64,000 nucleotides of DNA from Massospora cicadina. Its lineage: Eukaryota > Entomophthoromycota > Entomophthoromycetes > Entomophthorales > Entomophthoraceae. Below are positions 46,179 to 59,106 of this stretch, one piece after another; the stretch's first letter is position 1; every line of letters begins with the position of its first letter. Below the pieces are notes generated by a model that saw only the letters and a list, made by a program, of their open reading frames with translations, was not told the origin of the DNA and did no database searches. Location of the stretch: assembly GCA_022478985.1 (NCBI GenBank), contig JAKSZP010007881.1, positions 186,001-250,000 of the forward strand, in the 5' to 3' direction. The position numbers were made by a program, and so were the translations under genes.

Positions 46179-47092
46179 TCATTATGTTCTCTCATAAGTT
46201 ATTTCATAGTGAGCCCATTTTTTCATCTTTTCTATGGTGAAATTGTTAAGGAACACAAACATAAAGTTTTTTTGCGTTCCAGTCTATTAACAGTTAGGAG
46301 AGCTGGTATTCAAGATAGTTTTTGATATGAAGTAAGCTGTAGAAGAGTCAAGCTTTAAACAAAGTTCTATGCCTAATGATGATTTTTTAATTGAAAATGA
46401 AATAGTAAAGGCGGGAATGAACTTTTGAGTTTATAGAAAGTTTCATTATATACAAATTATTTGGTAACATACAAATTTAAGGTTATAGTTCAATGAGGAT
46501 TAAGAAAAAACTTTTTTCAAAAAGGCATGGTAATGTAATGAGATCGTATTTTGGAATGACCTATAGATATACATGGATAATAAAATTAAATATGCTTTAT
46601 CAATTCAACACTTTAAAAGTTTTCAGTTTACATATCATTTCTTAGTAGTAACATACATGATAAGAAGATTGATAAAATTATCCAATATAAAAAGTTTAAG
46701 ACTTCATTGAACTGGCTTTCTAATTTTATATTTGAGAAATCTAACAATTAATGCTTACAACCAGGTGCTTATAAAATCAAATCGGTGAAAACATAATTGC
46801 ATTAATATGAATACCAGAAATTATTCTAATTAACCTAAAGCGAGCAATAGTCTAACTAAATGGCTAAAAATTAACAGTTAAATATCCATATCATGAGTGA
46901 GGTACAAATAAAGTTATGTTAACTCTTTTTATATAAAGTTATTAATATTTTAATTTATAAAACTTCAACTAAATAAATCTTCTGATGCTATAGAAGCTTT
47001 AATTTATATTGCTCCACAACCTAAATGACAGAACAGTTGAGACAACTCATCTTGGGTCACTCAGAACCTAATGCCTCTGTATTGTTAGGGAC
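46179..47092. other. AT-rich non-coding stretch
   Basis: Old target DNA between the B/H1 insertion and the probable LTR of D. No coding sequence or repeat that I can support. Confidence 0.5.
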
Positions 47093-47305
47093 TGGTGTAC
47101 AACTGACCTGGTTGGTGATAGCTAGCCACGAGCTAGCATAACCAAGGGGTTTATTCCAGTATGATAAGGACATTAGAGGTATCCAGGTATAAGGATTGTT
47201 GGTAAGCTGGTATGGGATTTTCCTAAAGATATGGTTTTAAGAAAAATACGTTAGAAGGGAGTCCCTTGTAGGCTGGGTGGTAGATTAGGGTTGATAACAC
47301 TTTAA
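47093..47305 (-). repeat. Probable 3' LTR of D, left piece
   Basis: The start TGTTAGGG mirrors the end CCTGACA at 53070, giving near-perfect terminal inverted bases. With 52666-53070 this makes an LTR of about 618 bp once L-B is removed. There is no second LTR copy in the window to prove it. Confidence 0.4.
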
Positions 47306-47476
47306 ATTTTTTTTATTTATTGCGGGGAAGGCCGACCATTGGACGGACACTTCTGAATATGACTCAGGAAAGATAAACTTAATACCAGGGGAGGCACCCC
47401 AGAGAAGCGATGCTATCTCTTTTTTTAGTACTAGATGGTCAAGCGATGCTATCTCTTGTTGCCAGCGGAACGCCAC

Positions 47477-50400
47477 TTATGGGGAGGGGGAGGGAACGTG
47501 TGAAGGGGCCGTAGCCACTATTGAGCACGTGTGGAGGAAGGGGTCTGATTTGATGAACCAGACTGGGAACCAGGAGGAGACCAGCTGTCGGTGACGCAGT
47601 GGGAGATATCTAAACATCCACGCTTGAAAGTGGTCCACCAAATGAGACCGGAATCTGTGGACAGCTTCTAGGAGGGTGGGGATGGAGCCAGCGATGGCAT
47701 CCAAGACAATCATGTGTGGATAGTCCACATGGCGATTGCAACCACCAGAGCATGGAGGGTGGGTGGGAGGGGGAGGCCATTGATGAAGCAAACATATCTC
47801 TTGACAGACTGAAGGGATGCGTTTGATCCTGGCATAGCAGACGTTGGACTTTGCGCCATATCACTTTAGAGGTGGGGCACTTCTCCAGGCGGTGGAACAG
47901 CGTTCCATACTGGCCACACACGACACAGGATGAGTGTAAAGCGTTAGAGTGCTCAGCTGTACGATACACCCACCTCAGGCAGCGCCACACATGGGAGCGG
48001 ACTTGAGGCTGCAACAGAGGATGGTGTGCGTATTTCCAGATAGTCTTTTGGGTCTCAGTGGAGTAAGGGATGTCCATCATGTCCAGGTAGTCCACCCTGG
48101 ATAGGACATGGGGTTGAATGGGGATCATGCCATCATGGATGGGTAGCCCCTGTACCTCTTGTGTGAACTGAGGAGATGGTGGCCTCTTTGGGTTGTATGT
48201 CTGCTAATATGAATTCTCCACTATGCGCTTCGCATGGAGAGTAGGATTCGTTTGTAGTGGGTTTTAGTCCCGTGAGGACCTGTGGCCGATGTGTGTGATG
48301 CGAGGTATTTCATTAGGGAGTGGGGGTTTGATGGATTATTGAGGCCCAAGGCTCGGGAGAAGTTGGAGCGGGCTGCGCGGGACCAGTGTTGGGATGGGAG
48401 TGTAGGAGCAGTGACAGCCGCGATCCAAGTGCCCAGGATCTTGGCAGCATGGGCTTTGAAGTCAAGCAGTCCCATGCCACCTTGATGATGAGGGCCAAAC
48501 ATGACCTCTAGCCGTACTGGTGGAGGGCGGCCTGACCAAAGCCATCCTTGCAGCAAAGCATACAGGGATTTGAAGAAGCTTGGTGAGAAGTGGATGGCGT
48601 GGGCTCCAAACCAGATTTTGGATAGGAGCATAGAGTTGGTAAGAACAACCCTGCCAGTGAGGGTAGTAGGGTGGGCTCTAAGAGAGGCGGTTTGCTTCGT
48701 CACGTTGTCCAGTATATGGCATTCCATTACTGCTGACGCATATCCGCCTGCCTCCATCCACACGCCCAGATGGCGCACCGGTCCTATGGTAGGACGTGGC
48801 ACAAAGGGGAGCACCAGTGGAGCGGTGTGTGTTAAATTAGTAAGGCGTAGACGTGGGCGAGCAGATGGGCTGGGTTGGGAACTGATTGCTGGGGCCCAGC
48901 AGTTCTGAAACCGACCAAGAAGGATGATTTCGGTTTTGGAGGCGTTCAGTGCCGCATTGCTTACCCGGGAATATTCCTGGATGAGGGCTTCAAGTGCGCA
49001 TGCATCTTTGTTATTAGACACCCCCACCACACAATCATCTGCAAATGCCATCATCTTGACTGGGGTTTGGCCTGGCACATGGACCCCAGTGAGTTGGCAT
49101 TCACATTTCGCAGTAGTGGGTCAAGGCTGAAGTTGTATAAGAGTGGGCTGAGGGGGTCCCCTTGTCGCAAGCCCCTTTGAGGGCAGACTACTTCCGTTAG
49201 GAAGCCTGGGCCACGCACTGCCATTGTCGCAGATTCTGTGAGCAGCATCACCCAGTCTATGAAGCGGGGGTAGGCGGAATAGATGGAGGCAGGCCCTAAG
49301 GTATTCCCAGTTTACTATATCATAGGCCTTTTGTTGGTCCAAGAATACAAGTGCCCTAGAGGCTGTGGACTGACATACATTAGCCACAGAGTGCACGTTA
49401 TCCCAAATTGACCTTCTGGGGATGAAACTGAATTGTTCTGGGGAGATGGTGGCAGATGCTACAGTCCCTAAATGGTTAGCCATGATTTTTGTTAAAATTT
49501 TGGTGTCTGTGTTTGTTAGAAAATGGGGCGCCAGTTGGCTAAGTCAAGCTTATCCCCTTTCTTGAAGAGTGTGACAGTAAAGGCCTCATGTCCTCCTGGT
49601 AGGAGGCGCGTTTCCAACAGGCTTTGGTTAAGTGAGGCTAGCAGCAATGGGGATATATATTTGAAATATTTTTGTAGAACTCATATGGAATGCCATCTGG
49701 GCCTGGGCATTTTTGGTTTGGCGCACCGCAAATGGCTGTCCATAATTTGTTCAGAGTAGTTAAATTCATTATTTCCGAGTATCCAGAAAATGGTGCAGAT
49801 ATGAGCTCAGTCAAGAAATTCCGCCATTTCAGCCAGCTGAATTGGTTTGGCTCAGTATAACTTGGAGTAATATTTTTGCATTTCAATTGCCACTTCGGCC
49901 AGTGTGTCCACAATGGAATTATCTGATCTTCGCACCTGTGTGCAGGCCACGCTCTGGCGTGGTGCAAAATTTTTTTAAAGAAGTATGCGGTGCACTTGTC
50001 GCCTTTAGTGATGCGTGTGGCCCTGTATTGGATACAAACCCGATGTTTGTGTTGCCTTTCAAGTGCATTGAGGTGGGCGGCTGCCTCACCCACTTCTGGC
50101 CCCATGCAGGGCTGTATCCTGTGGCTAGAATTTTGGACTCCAAGTGGGCCAATTCCACAAGAATGTGCGAGATAACTGCTGATGTGGCTCGTGAGCATCT
50201 GGAGGAGAGATGGCGATAGTAGCGGATGGTGTCCTCTTTGAAAATTTGCCCATGTGGAAATGGGGTCCATGCAAAATGGTACAACAAACAATTTTGCAAA
50301 AAGTTGCCTCTTCCACCCATGTGGAAAATCCTGGCGACATGAGCTCGGGGGTGCAGATTTTGTACCAATGTGGGGCCTTTACAACTGTGACGGGTAAGTG

Positions 50401-51100
50401 GTATGTTATCAAGACCAGTCGGTGGTCAGAGAATTCTATTTTCGTTGTTTTGAAGTGGGAGATGTGGGGTTGGAATTTCGCCGGCATTAGAATAAGGTCA
50501 ATGTGGGTCATGGACCTTAATTGGCCGTTGTGGACGTGGGGACGCGTCATGTTTTCGAGCAGTGGGGCATGTCATGGCAGCGCATCCATTAACCCAAGGG
50601 TGGCTTTTAGAACGCATAGTTCTACGTGACCTTGTGGGGCGTTGGGTGAGGGTAGCCACCGGTCCATTGGTGAGTTTAGCCTAACAATTCATGTCACCAA
50701 CTAGGAAAGAATCAGGGGGTAACAGGAGGGACTTGACCAATGAGAAAAATTCCTGACACTCGTGTGCACTGTTTGGGGCATAAATGTTAACGATTGTGTG
50801 TGCAACATCAGCCCACAAGAAGGTGATGATGAGCACTCAGCCATTTAGGAATATTTTCTGAGGATATGAATTTGAAAAAATTATTTTTCCAAATTAGCAC
50901 CCCACAGTGCTTTGACCAAAAGGATAGGGATGGAAGGAGCATTGTTTTCCAAGCTTCCTTGGAACCTCATGGACAGTGGGACTCCTGGATGGCCAGGATA
51001 TCCACAGGTAAATTGTGTTGTAAAAAACTCAGTTTCCTAGCCTGGGACAAGGAGGCCTTGAGTCCGGTGATATTCAGCGTCCCTAGAGTGAAGGTTTCCC
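47477..51100 (-). pseudogene. ORF2 relic of L-B
   Basis: Endonuclease blocks near 50125-50550 (SMTHIDLILMPAKFQPHIS, FSDHRLVLITYHLPVT) and further up to 51095. RT blocks: KCPGPDGIPYEFYKNIS (49638-50291), FSFIPRRSIWDNVHSVANV and LVFLDQQKAYDIVNWEYL (49121-49483), QRGLRQGDPLSPLLYNF (49051-49251), MMAFADDCVVGVS (48221-49078). The catalytic FADD is kept. The C-terminus (47610-48128) has CVVCGQYGTLFHRLEKC, a complete C-x2-C-x7-H-x4-C motif. At least five frame breaks. One base is missing just after the ORF1 stop, so the ORF2 ATG seen in the other copies is AAG here. Confidence 0.87.
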
Positions 51101-51124
51101 CCTTGCACCTTAGGTGCAAGGGGG
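51098..51124 (-). promoter_or_regulatory. Inverted repeat at the ORF1 stop, L-B
   Basis: Minus strand CCCCCTTGCACC, TAA, GGTGCAAGGGGG: a perfect 12-bp stem with the ORF1 stop codon (51110-51112) as the loop. Compared with L-A both arms change together (TCACACC/GGTGTGA to TTGCACC/GGTGCAA). Confidence 0.62.
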
Positions 51125-52405
51125 TGGGCCCCCGGGCCCACCAGCCTCTTCAAGGTCCCCACAGGCTTTCACAGCAGCGTGGGTGTTAGCAGCAATGCTA
51201 TCGGGGTTTTTGTTAATTTTTGCAGAAAGAGTCGCGTTGGCTTTGGCCTTCGCTTTTTGTTTTCCCGACGTTGGACAAATTTTTTGCAGTGCAGATAAGT
51301 TCGGTGCACTGTCGAGTGGGGCAAAAAAAAAATTTTCAATTGGGATAGGTCCTAAGTCAGTTTTGACTGGAGCTTGGGTGCAGCGATTGGGTGAGATCAA
51401 ATCTCCCATCGGATCCTTAGATTGAGTGGCCAGCTCAGCATGGGCCTCCCAATCTGATTGGGTGATGGATTCCCAAGTCACTTCCACTGCAAAGGTCTCC
51501 ATGTCCTCCAGGCGTTGTGAGTGTGGGATGGTGGTGGTGGCCTTGGCCGCTTCCTTGGCCATGGCTCTATGGGCCTGCTTAGCCTTCTTCCACTCCTGCG
51601 GGGAGATGGGCTTTACCAATAGGTAGCAGCCTTGTGCTCCCCACGGGAAAGCCTCCTTGGTGCTTGCGGTTGGTTTGTAGTGTGCCTCTCCACTGGCCAT
51701 GGCCGCCAAGGGGTGCTCTTGGAATGACGCCCTCCTTGATGGGGCATGCGTGCACCTTTATAGCTGAACACGTCACAGTGGGTGCAAATGGGGAGCGCGC
51801 TGTCCACGGTTACCCAGAATGGGTGGGTGGTGTGCCCTGCAATATCAATAAAAGTGGAGTGCGGGATCTGGGTTAGGTCCTTCACAATCTCCTCAGTTGG
51901 GGTCAGAACTGCAATGGCTTTGCCGGTGCACAGGTGTGGCATCAGCATGAAACGTTGCATTTTGAAAGATTGTATTTTGCCATATATGGTGAGACCATCT
52001 TTCAGGTGTTGCTCCAAAATGTCACGTTTTACCGTAGTAGGCAAAAAGTCAAATGTGAGGAAAATTTGGTTTGATTTTGTCCGTCAGGTGCATTTGGTTT
52101 GATTTTGTTCGTCTGGTGCATTTGGTTTCAATGACCCATTGCCCTTCAGAGAGGTCAACCACTATGCGCACCGCTGCAGCCTCATCTGCTGCTATTTTGT
52201 TTTTAAAACCCAGGTCCAGCCAACTGCACGACATGGAGTGAGGTGCAACGTACACCATGGTCAGGAAAATTTTGTGTACATCTTCACAAAATTTTTCCCA
52301 TAAGGCCATTTTTTGGATGTCCAGATACACACAGACTCCAAATTCACCGACAAAAGTGGCTGAGAGTGTGGCGTGTTGATATACTGGTTGCATCATGCTT
52401 GCCAC
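51110..52405 (-). pseudogene. ORF1 relic of L-B
   Basis: The start ATG is changed to GTG at 52405 (GTGGCAAGCATGATG); the next ATG is three codons on. The N-terminal block 52049-52405 reads FGVCVYLDIQKMALWEKF, SWLDLGFKNKIAADEAAA, RIVVDLSEGQWVI. Then 51613-52044 has PTTVKRDILEQHLKDGLTIY and TPTEEIVKDLTQIPHSTFI. The knuckle region is CTHCDVFSYKGARM, damaged by a frameshift. 51110-51709 gives the Lys/Ala-rich end and finishes PPPCT-stop. This copy best preserves the N-terminal half of ORF1. Confidence 0.82.
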
Positions 52406-52665
52406 GTGAGTATCTCTGGGGAAATTGTGACCGCCAGTTTTTTGAGATTTTTTTCTATTCTGCCAGATTCTCCGGGGTGTTTTTGAACGTTAGAGGCTGC
52501 AGGCCTTCCGCCTGCTCCTCTTGCCTTGCTTGCCCAACTGCTCCCAGACATGGGCGCAGACTAATCTCCTCTATGAGATTATCAAACTAGATTTAGTCTT
52601 GAATTGAATGGGTTGCAAAAGTGTTTGCAACGAGAAAGAAAAGTTTAGGGTTGATAACACTTTAA

Positions 52666-53070
52666 TAAATAAATTTAATAGTCTTTGCATGATAGAATAT
52701 TTTTATTGACCACAAAGTTTAACCATATAAATGCTTTAGCTATATATTCCATCCAGCTTTCTGGAATTACCTAAGCTTAATTAATTTTCTGACATAGTAC
52801 TAATCTTCTTCTGAGCTTCTGGAATTGTGCTGTGCATATAATTTTGAAAATTAGTGGAGATCATCTCAGTCTCATTGAAAATACGATTTTTGCGATAAAT
52901 TGACCCAATATCATTGCAATTAAGTAAGTTAAGCGATTAATTGAACCAATCCCTTTGTAACTATGATTTGGTATGCAATTAATCGATCTAACATCAACAC
53001 ATGTTTTCTTGATCTGGTAACAATATCTGCAATCTCAGGAATCCTATTTATGTCAAGCTTTATCCTGACA
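52666..53070 (-). repeat. 3' LTR of D, right piece
   Basis: Ends TATCCTGACA next to a polypurine tract (53071-53085), so on the minus strand the LTR starts TGTCAGGATAAAGC. It continues across the L-B insertion to 47305. Confidence 0.55.
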
Positions 53071-53109
53071 TCATCCCCCACCAGGGCTGAAGCTACACAC
53101 GAGGCCTTT

Positions 53110-53255
53110 TTCTCCAATTTATTTAACAGTTTGCCTGCATTTGCAAGTTATCCTCAGGCTCCCAAGTGCTCTATTATGCGGGATATCCAGCCCATTTAAC
53201 CAGGAATTGCACTTTCCCACAATGCTTACGTCTGCCAGTAATAACCTCTGCCTCA
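53110..53255 (-). pseudogene. Chromodomain relic of D
   Basis: Minus strand reads GPDTEYEAEVITGRR, then CGKVQFLVKWAGYPA, two stops and STWEPEDNLQ. This is a clear chromodomain, with the W-x-G-Y and T-W-E-P core and the aromatic residues kept. It lies downstream of the integrase, as in other chromoviruses. Confidence 0.85.
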
Positions 53256-53689
53256 TACTCTGTATCTGGACCATCAACGAGAGGGAAAACGGCGTTTTTA
53301 ATTTTATGATGGGTCAAGGAACTCTCATACTTCTTGTACAAGAGTGAACTATGAAAAATATCATGAATCTTCCATCCTTCAAGTAGAGCAACTCGTTAAG
53401 CAACCTTCTTAATGACCTCCTTTGCTAGAATGGTCCTACATGCTGATGGGCAAGTCTCTGGCATGGTACATCCAAAGAACATTGCGTGAATCCAGGTAAA
53501 TCTCACTTCCAACTATCAATGGCTTCCCAGGTACTTTTTTATCTGAAAAATAAATAGTATGTCTGCACTTCTTGATTTAAGTTTGCTAAACATAATGAAT
53601 GGATCTGGTGGATTTTCTTCAGAAAATTTCTTTCTGATGGGTTGTCATCTTCAGTTTTTGACAGCGAATCCCAATTCACACCGTGGCCA

Positions 53690-53817
53690 TAGTTTGCTTA
53701 AATTAGTGACATTCCATTAGTGGAATGAACTAAAGTGTTATAACAGAACTGGGCCATAGGCAACAAATCAACCCAGTTGTACTGCTCCACATTAACATAA
53801 CATCTCAGGTACTTCTT
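53690..53817 (-). pseudogene. Integrase of D, C-terminal piece
   Basis: Reads YVNVEQYNWVDLLPMAQFCY then NTLVHSTNGMSLI. It continues the minus-strand frame that stops at 59107 on the other side of LINE L-C; the codons of the 18-bp duplication (59089-59106) encode KKYLRC in both copies. Confidence 0.82.
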
Positions 53818-53951
53818 TTTTAAATTTATTGCGGGGAAGGCCAACCATGGGACAGACACTTCCGAATATGACTCAGAAGAGACAAAACTTAGTACCAGGG
53901 GAGGCACCCCAGAGAAGCGATGCTATCTCTTGTTGCCAGCGGGAACGCCAC

Positions 53952-56900
53952 TTATGGGGAGGGGGAGAAATGTGTGAAGGGTCCATAGCCACAATTGAGC
54001 ACGTGTGGAGGAAGGGGTCTGATTTGATGAACCAGACTGGGAACCAGGAAGAGACCAGCTGTCGGCGACATGGTGGGAGGTATCCAAACATCCACACTTG
54101 AAAGTGGTCCACCAAATGGGACCGGAATCTGTGTACCGCTTCTGGGAGGGTGGGGGTGGAGCCTGCGATGGCATCTAAGACAATCGTGTGGATGGTCCAC
54201 ATGGCGATTGCAACCACCAAAGCACAAAGGGAGGGCAGAAGGGGGAGGCCATTGTAGAGCGAACATATCTTTTGACAGACTGAAGGGATGCGTTTGATCC
54301 TGGCCCAGAAGATGTTGAACTTCGCGCCATATCACATTAAAGGTAGGGCACTTCTCCAGGCGTTGAAACAGCGTTCCATACTGGCCACACACGACACAGG
54401 ATGAGTGTAAAGCGTTAGAGCGCTCAGCTGTATGATACACCCGCCTCAGGCAGCGCCACACATAGGAGCGGACTTGAGGTTGCAACAGAGGTTGGTGTAC
54501 ATATTTCCAGATATTTTTTTGGGTCTCAATGGAGTAAGGGATGTCCATCATGTCCAGGTAGTCCACCCTGGATAGGACATAGGGTCAAATGGGGATCACG
54601 CCATCATGGATGGGTAGCCCCTGTACCTCTTGTGTGAACTGAGGAGAGGGGCGGCCTCTTTGGGTTGTATGTCCGCTAATACGAATTCTCCACTCAGCGC
54701 TCTTCATGGAGAGGAGGATTCGTTTGTAGTGGGATTTAGTCCCGTGAGAACCTGTGGCCAATGTATGTGAAGCGAGGTATTTAATCAGGGAGTGGGGGTT
54801 CGATGGATTGTTGAGGCCCAAGGCGCGGGAGAAGTTGGAGCGGGCTGCGTGGGACAAGTGTTGGGAGGGGAGTGTAGGGGTGGTGATGGCCGCAATCCAG
54901 GTACCCAGGATCTTGGCGGCATGGGCTTTGAAGTCAAGCAGGCCCATGCTACCATGATGTTGGGGGCCAAACATGACCTCTAGCCACACTGGTAGAAGGC
55001 GGCCCAACCAAAGCCATCCTTGCAGCAAGGCGTACAAGGATTTGTAGAAGCTTGGGGAGAAGGGGATGGCATGGGCTCCAAACCAGACTTTGGAGAGGAG
55101 CATGGAGTTGGCTAAAACAATCCTGCCAGTAAGGGAAGTAGGGTGGGCTCTGAGAGTGGCGATTCGCTTCTTCACATTATCCAGAATACGGCACTCCATT
55201 GCTGCTGATGCGCATCTGCCTGCCTCCATCCACAAGCCCAGATGGCGTATTGGTCCTATGGTAGGACGTGGCACAAAGGGGAGCACCAGTGGGACAGTGT
55301 GTTTTGAATTAGTAGGGTGAGGATGTGGGCAAGCAGATGGGCTGGGTTGGGAACTAATTGCTGGGGTCCAGCAGTTCTGAAACCGACTAAGGAGGATGAT
55401 ATCGGTTTTAGAAGTGTTCAGTGCCGCGTTGCTTACCCGGGAATACTCCTGGATGAGAGCTTCAAGCGCGCGTGCATCTTGATTATTAGACACCCCCACC
55501 ACACAATCATCTGCAAACGCCATTATCTTGACTGGGGCTTGGCCTGGCATGTGGACCCCAGTGAGTTGGGCATTCACATTTCGCAGTAGTGGGTCAAGGC
55601 TGAAGTTGTATAAGAGTGGGCTGAGGGGGTCCCCTTGTCGCAAGCCCCTTTGAGGGCAGACTACTTCCGTTAGGAAGCCAGGGCCACGCACTGCCATTGT
55701 TGCAGATTCTGTGAGCAGCATTACCCAGTTGATGAAGCGAGGGGGTAGGAGGAATTGATGGAGGCAGGCCCTGAGGTATTCCCAGTTTACTCTATCATAG
55801 GCCTTTTGTTGGTCCAAGAATACAAGTGCCCCAGAGGCTGTGGACTGACATACATTAGCCACAGAGTGCACGTTATCCCAAATTGACCTTCTGGGGATGA
55901 AACTGAATTGTTCTGGGGAGATGGTGCCAGATGCTACAGTCCCTAAATAGTTAGCCATGATTTTTGTTAAAATTTTGGTGTCTGTGTTTGTTAGAGAAAT
56001 GAAGCGCCAGTTGGCTAAGTCTAGCTTATCCCCTTTCTTGAAGAGTGTGATGGTTAAGGCCTCATGTCCTCCTGGTAGGAGGCATGTTTCCATCAGGCTT
56101 TGGTTAAGTGAGGCGAGCAGCAATGGGGATATATATTTGAAATATTTTTTGTAGAACTCATATGGAATGCCATCTGGGCCTGGGCTTTTTCGGTTTGGTG
56201 CACCGTGAATGGCTGTCCATAATTCGTTCAGAGTAATCAAATTCATTATTTCCGGGTATCAGAAAATGGAGCAGATGTGGGCTCAGTCGATAAATTCCGC
56301 CACTTTGGCCAGCTGAATTGGGTCAGAGCAGTATAACTTGGAGTAATACTGTTGCATTTCGATTGCCACTTCAGCCAGTGTATCCAGAATGGATTTATCT
56401 GATCTTCGCACCTGTGTGCAGGCCACTCTCTGGCATGGTGCAAAATTCTCTTAAAGAAATGTGCGGTGCACTTGTCGCCTTTTGTGATGCGTGTGGCCCT
56501 GTACTGAACAAAAACCCAATGTTTGTGTTGTCTTTTGAGTGCGTTGAGGTGGGCAGCTGCCTCCGCCCACTTCCATTCCCATGCTGAGCTGTATCCTGTA
56601 ACTGGGATGTTGGACTCCAAGTGTGCCAATTCTGCCAGAGTGCGCAAGATAACTGCAATGTGGCTCGTGAGCATCTGGAGGAGAGATGGCGAGAGTGGCA
56701 GATGGTGTCATCTTTGTAAGTTGCCCATTTGGAAATGGGGTCCATGTAAAACGGTGCAACATACTTTTTTGCCATAGTTGCCTCTTCTACCCACATGGAA
56801 AATCCTGGCGACCCGAGCTCAGGGGGGGCGGATTTTGTACCAATGTGGGGCCTTAGCAGCCATGACAGGTAGGTGGTAGGTTAGCGAGACCAGTTGATGG

Positions 56901-57574
56901 TCGGAGAATTCTAATTTTGTTGTCTTGAAGTGGGAGATGTGGGGTTGGAATCACGCCGGCATTAGAATAATGTCAATGCGGGTCATGGACCTTAATTGGT
57001 CATTGTGGATGTGGGGCCATGTCATGTTTTTGAGCAGCAGGGCATGCCATGGCAGCGCATCCATTAACCCAAGGGTGGACTTTAGAACGCATAGTTCTAC
57101 GTGACCCTGAAGGGCATGGGGTGAGGAAGGCCACCAGCCGTTGGTGTGTTTAGCCAACAGTTCATGTTGCTGACTATGAAGGAGTCTGGGGGTAGCGGGA
57201 GGGATTTGACCAATGAGAAAAATTCCTGACGCTTGCATGCACCATTTGGGGCATAGATGTTGACGATTGTGTGTGCTACATCAGCCCACAAGAAGGTGAC
57301 AACAAGCACTCAGACATTTAGGAATGTTTCTGAGGATAAAAATTTTAAAGTTATTTTTCTGAATTAGCACCCCACAGTGCATTGACCGAAAGGATAGGGA
57401 TGGGAGGAGCATTGTTTTCTAAGCTTCCTCAGAACCTCGTGGACAGTGGGACTCCTGGATGGCCAGGATATCCATGGGTAAATTGTGTTGTAAAAAAATC
57501 AGTTTCCTAGCCCAGGATGGGGAGGCCTTGAGTCTGGCAATATTCAACATCCCTATGGTGAAGGTTTCCCCCAT
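53952..57574 (-). pseudogene. ORF2 relic of L-C
   Basis: ATG at 57574 starts ORF2 in frame with ORF1, six bases after its TAG. Endonuclease pieces lie at 56951-57309 (VVTFLWADVAHTIVNIYAPN, VSNMNCWLN) and near 56880 (FSDHQLVSLTY). The frame 54585-56246 (553 residues) has the full RT: PGPDGIPYEFYKKYFKYISP, FIPRRSIWDNV, LVFLDQQKAYDRVNWEYL, QRGLRQGDPLSPLLYNFSLD, FADD. It ends at a TGA (54585-54587) where L-A has CGG and L-B has CAA. Past it, 53952-54566 carries CVVCGQYGTLFQRLEKC, with the zinc His changed to Gln. Confidence 0.9.
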
Positions 57575-57595
57575 CGCACCCTAGGTGCAAGGGGG
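57568..57595 (-). promoter_or_regulatory. Inverted repeat at the ORF1 stop / ORF2 start, L-C
   Basis: Minus strand CCCCCTTGCACC, TAG, GGTGCGATGGGGG. Same structure as in L-A and L-B with TAG in the loop and the ORF2 ATG (57572-57574) in the 3' arm. One arm position is mismatched. Confidence 0.58.
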
Positions 57596-58849
57596 TGGGC
57601 ACCTGGGCCTACCATCCTCTTCTAGATCCCCGCGGGCCTTCACAGCAGCGTGGGTGTTAGCAGCAATGCTATCGGGGTTTTTGTTAATTTTTGCAGAAAG
57701 AGTCGCGTTGGCTTTGGCCTTCACTTTTTGTTTTCCCGGCGTCAGATGAATTTTTTGCAGTGCAGGTGAGTTTGGTGCACCATTGAGCGGGTCAAAAAAT
57801 TTTTTTCAGTTGGGATGGGTCCCAAGTCAGTTTCAATTGGAGCTTGGGTGCAGCGATTGGGTGAGATTGAATCTCCCATTGGATCCTTAGATTGAGTGGC
57901 CCACTCAGCATGGGCTTCTTAATCTGATTGGTTGATGGATTCCCGAGTTGCTTCTGCCGCAAAGGTCTCCATGTCCTCCTGGCGTTGTGAGTGTAGGATA
58001 GCGGTGGTGGCTTTGGCCACTTCCTTGGCTGCGGCCCTATGGGCCTGCTTGGCCTTCTTCTGCTCTTGTGGGGAGATAGGCTTTACCAGTAGGTAGCAGC
58101 CTTGTGCTCCCCACGGGAAGGCCTCCTTGGTGCTTGCAGTTGGTTTGTAGTGCACCTATCCGCTGGCTATGGCCGCCGAGGGGTGCTCTTGGAATGTGAC
58201 GCCCTCCTTGATGGGGCATGCATGTGCCTTATGGCTGAATGCATCACAGTGGGTGCAAATGGGGGGCGCGCTGTCCACGGTCACCTGGAATGGGTGGGTG
58301 GTATGCCCTGTGATATCAATAAAAGTGGAGTGTGGGATCTGGGTTAGGTCCTTTGCGATCTCCTCAGTTGGGGTTAGAACTGCGATGGCTTTGCTGATGC
58401 ACAGGTGTGGCATCAGCGTGAAGTGTTGCATTTCAAAAGATTGTATTTCGCCATATACGCCGAGACCATCTTTCAGGTGTTGTTCCAAATTGTCACGTTT
58501 TACCATAGTAGGCAAAAAGTCGAATGTTAGGAAAATTTGGTTTTATTTTGTCCATCTGGTGCGTTTAGTTTTGATGACCCATTGTCCTTTGGGGAGGTCG
58601 ACCACTACGCGCACCGCTGCAGCCTAGTCTGCTGCCATTTTGCTTTTGAAACCTAAGTCCAGCCAACCGCGTGACATGGAGTGAGGTGCAACATACACCG
58701 CGGTCAGGAAAATTGTGTGTACATCTTCACAAAATTTTTCCCATAAGGCCATTTTTTGGATGTCCAGAAACACGCGGACTCCAGATTCCATTGATGAAAG
58801 TGGCTGGGAGTGTGGCGTGTTGATGTACTGGTTGCATCATGCTTGCCAT
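57581..58849 (-). pseudogene. ORF1 relic of L-C
   Basis: ATG at 58849 (MASMMQPV). 58156-58515 carries PTMVKRDNLEQHLKDGLGVY, TPTEEIAKDLTQIPHSTFID and an intact knuckle CTHCDAFSHKAHAC. 57919-58155 continues with the Lys/Ala-rich region. It ends CT-TAG at 57581-57583. Frameshifts lie in the N-terminal third and near 57900. RNA-binding role inferred from the knuckle. Confidence 0.8.
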
Positions 58850-59106
58850 GCGAGTATCTCCAGGGAAATAGTGACTACCAGTTTCTTAGTATTTTTGTCA
58901 ATTCCACCAGATTCTCCGGGGCGTTTTTGAACGTTGGAGGCCGCGGGCCTTCCACTTGCTCCTCTTACCTTGCTTGCCCAACTGCTCCCTGACATGGGCG
59001 CAGACTAATCTCCTCTGTGAGATTATCAAACTAGATTCAGTCTTGAATTGAATAGGTTGCAATAGTGATTGCAATGAGAAAGAAAAGTACATCTCAGGTA
59101 CTTCTT

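Larger units (their letters stand above)
47306..52644 (-). mobile_element. LINE L-B, full length, inactivated
   Basis: Flanked by a perfect 21-bp duplication (47285-47305 and 52645-52665, starting TTAGGGTTGATAACAC). The 5' end, ORF1, ORF2 and 3' end (GGCCGACCATTGG on the plus strand) correspond to L-A and L-C. It shows more CpG transitions than the other two; for example GGCTGCAGGCC (about 52495-52505) is GGCCGCGGGCC in L-C. Confidence 0.93.
53818..59088 (-). mobile_element. LINE L-C, full length, inactivated
   Basis: Flanked by the perfect 18-bp duplication ACATCTCAGGTACTTCTT (53800-53817 and 59089-59106), which is part of D's integrase gene. Same 5' and 3' ends as L-A and L-B. It keeps the longest RT frame of the three copies. 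Confidence 0.94.
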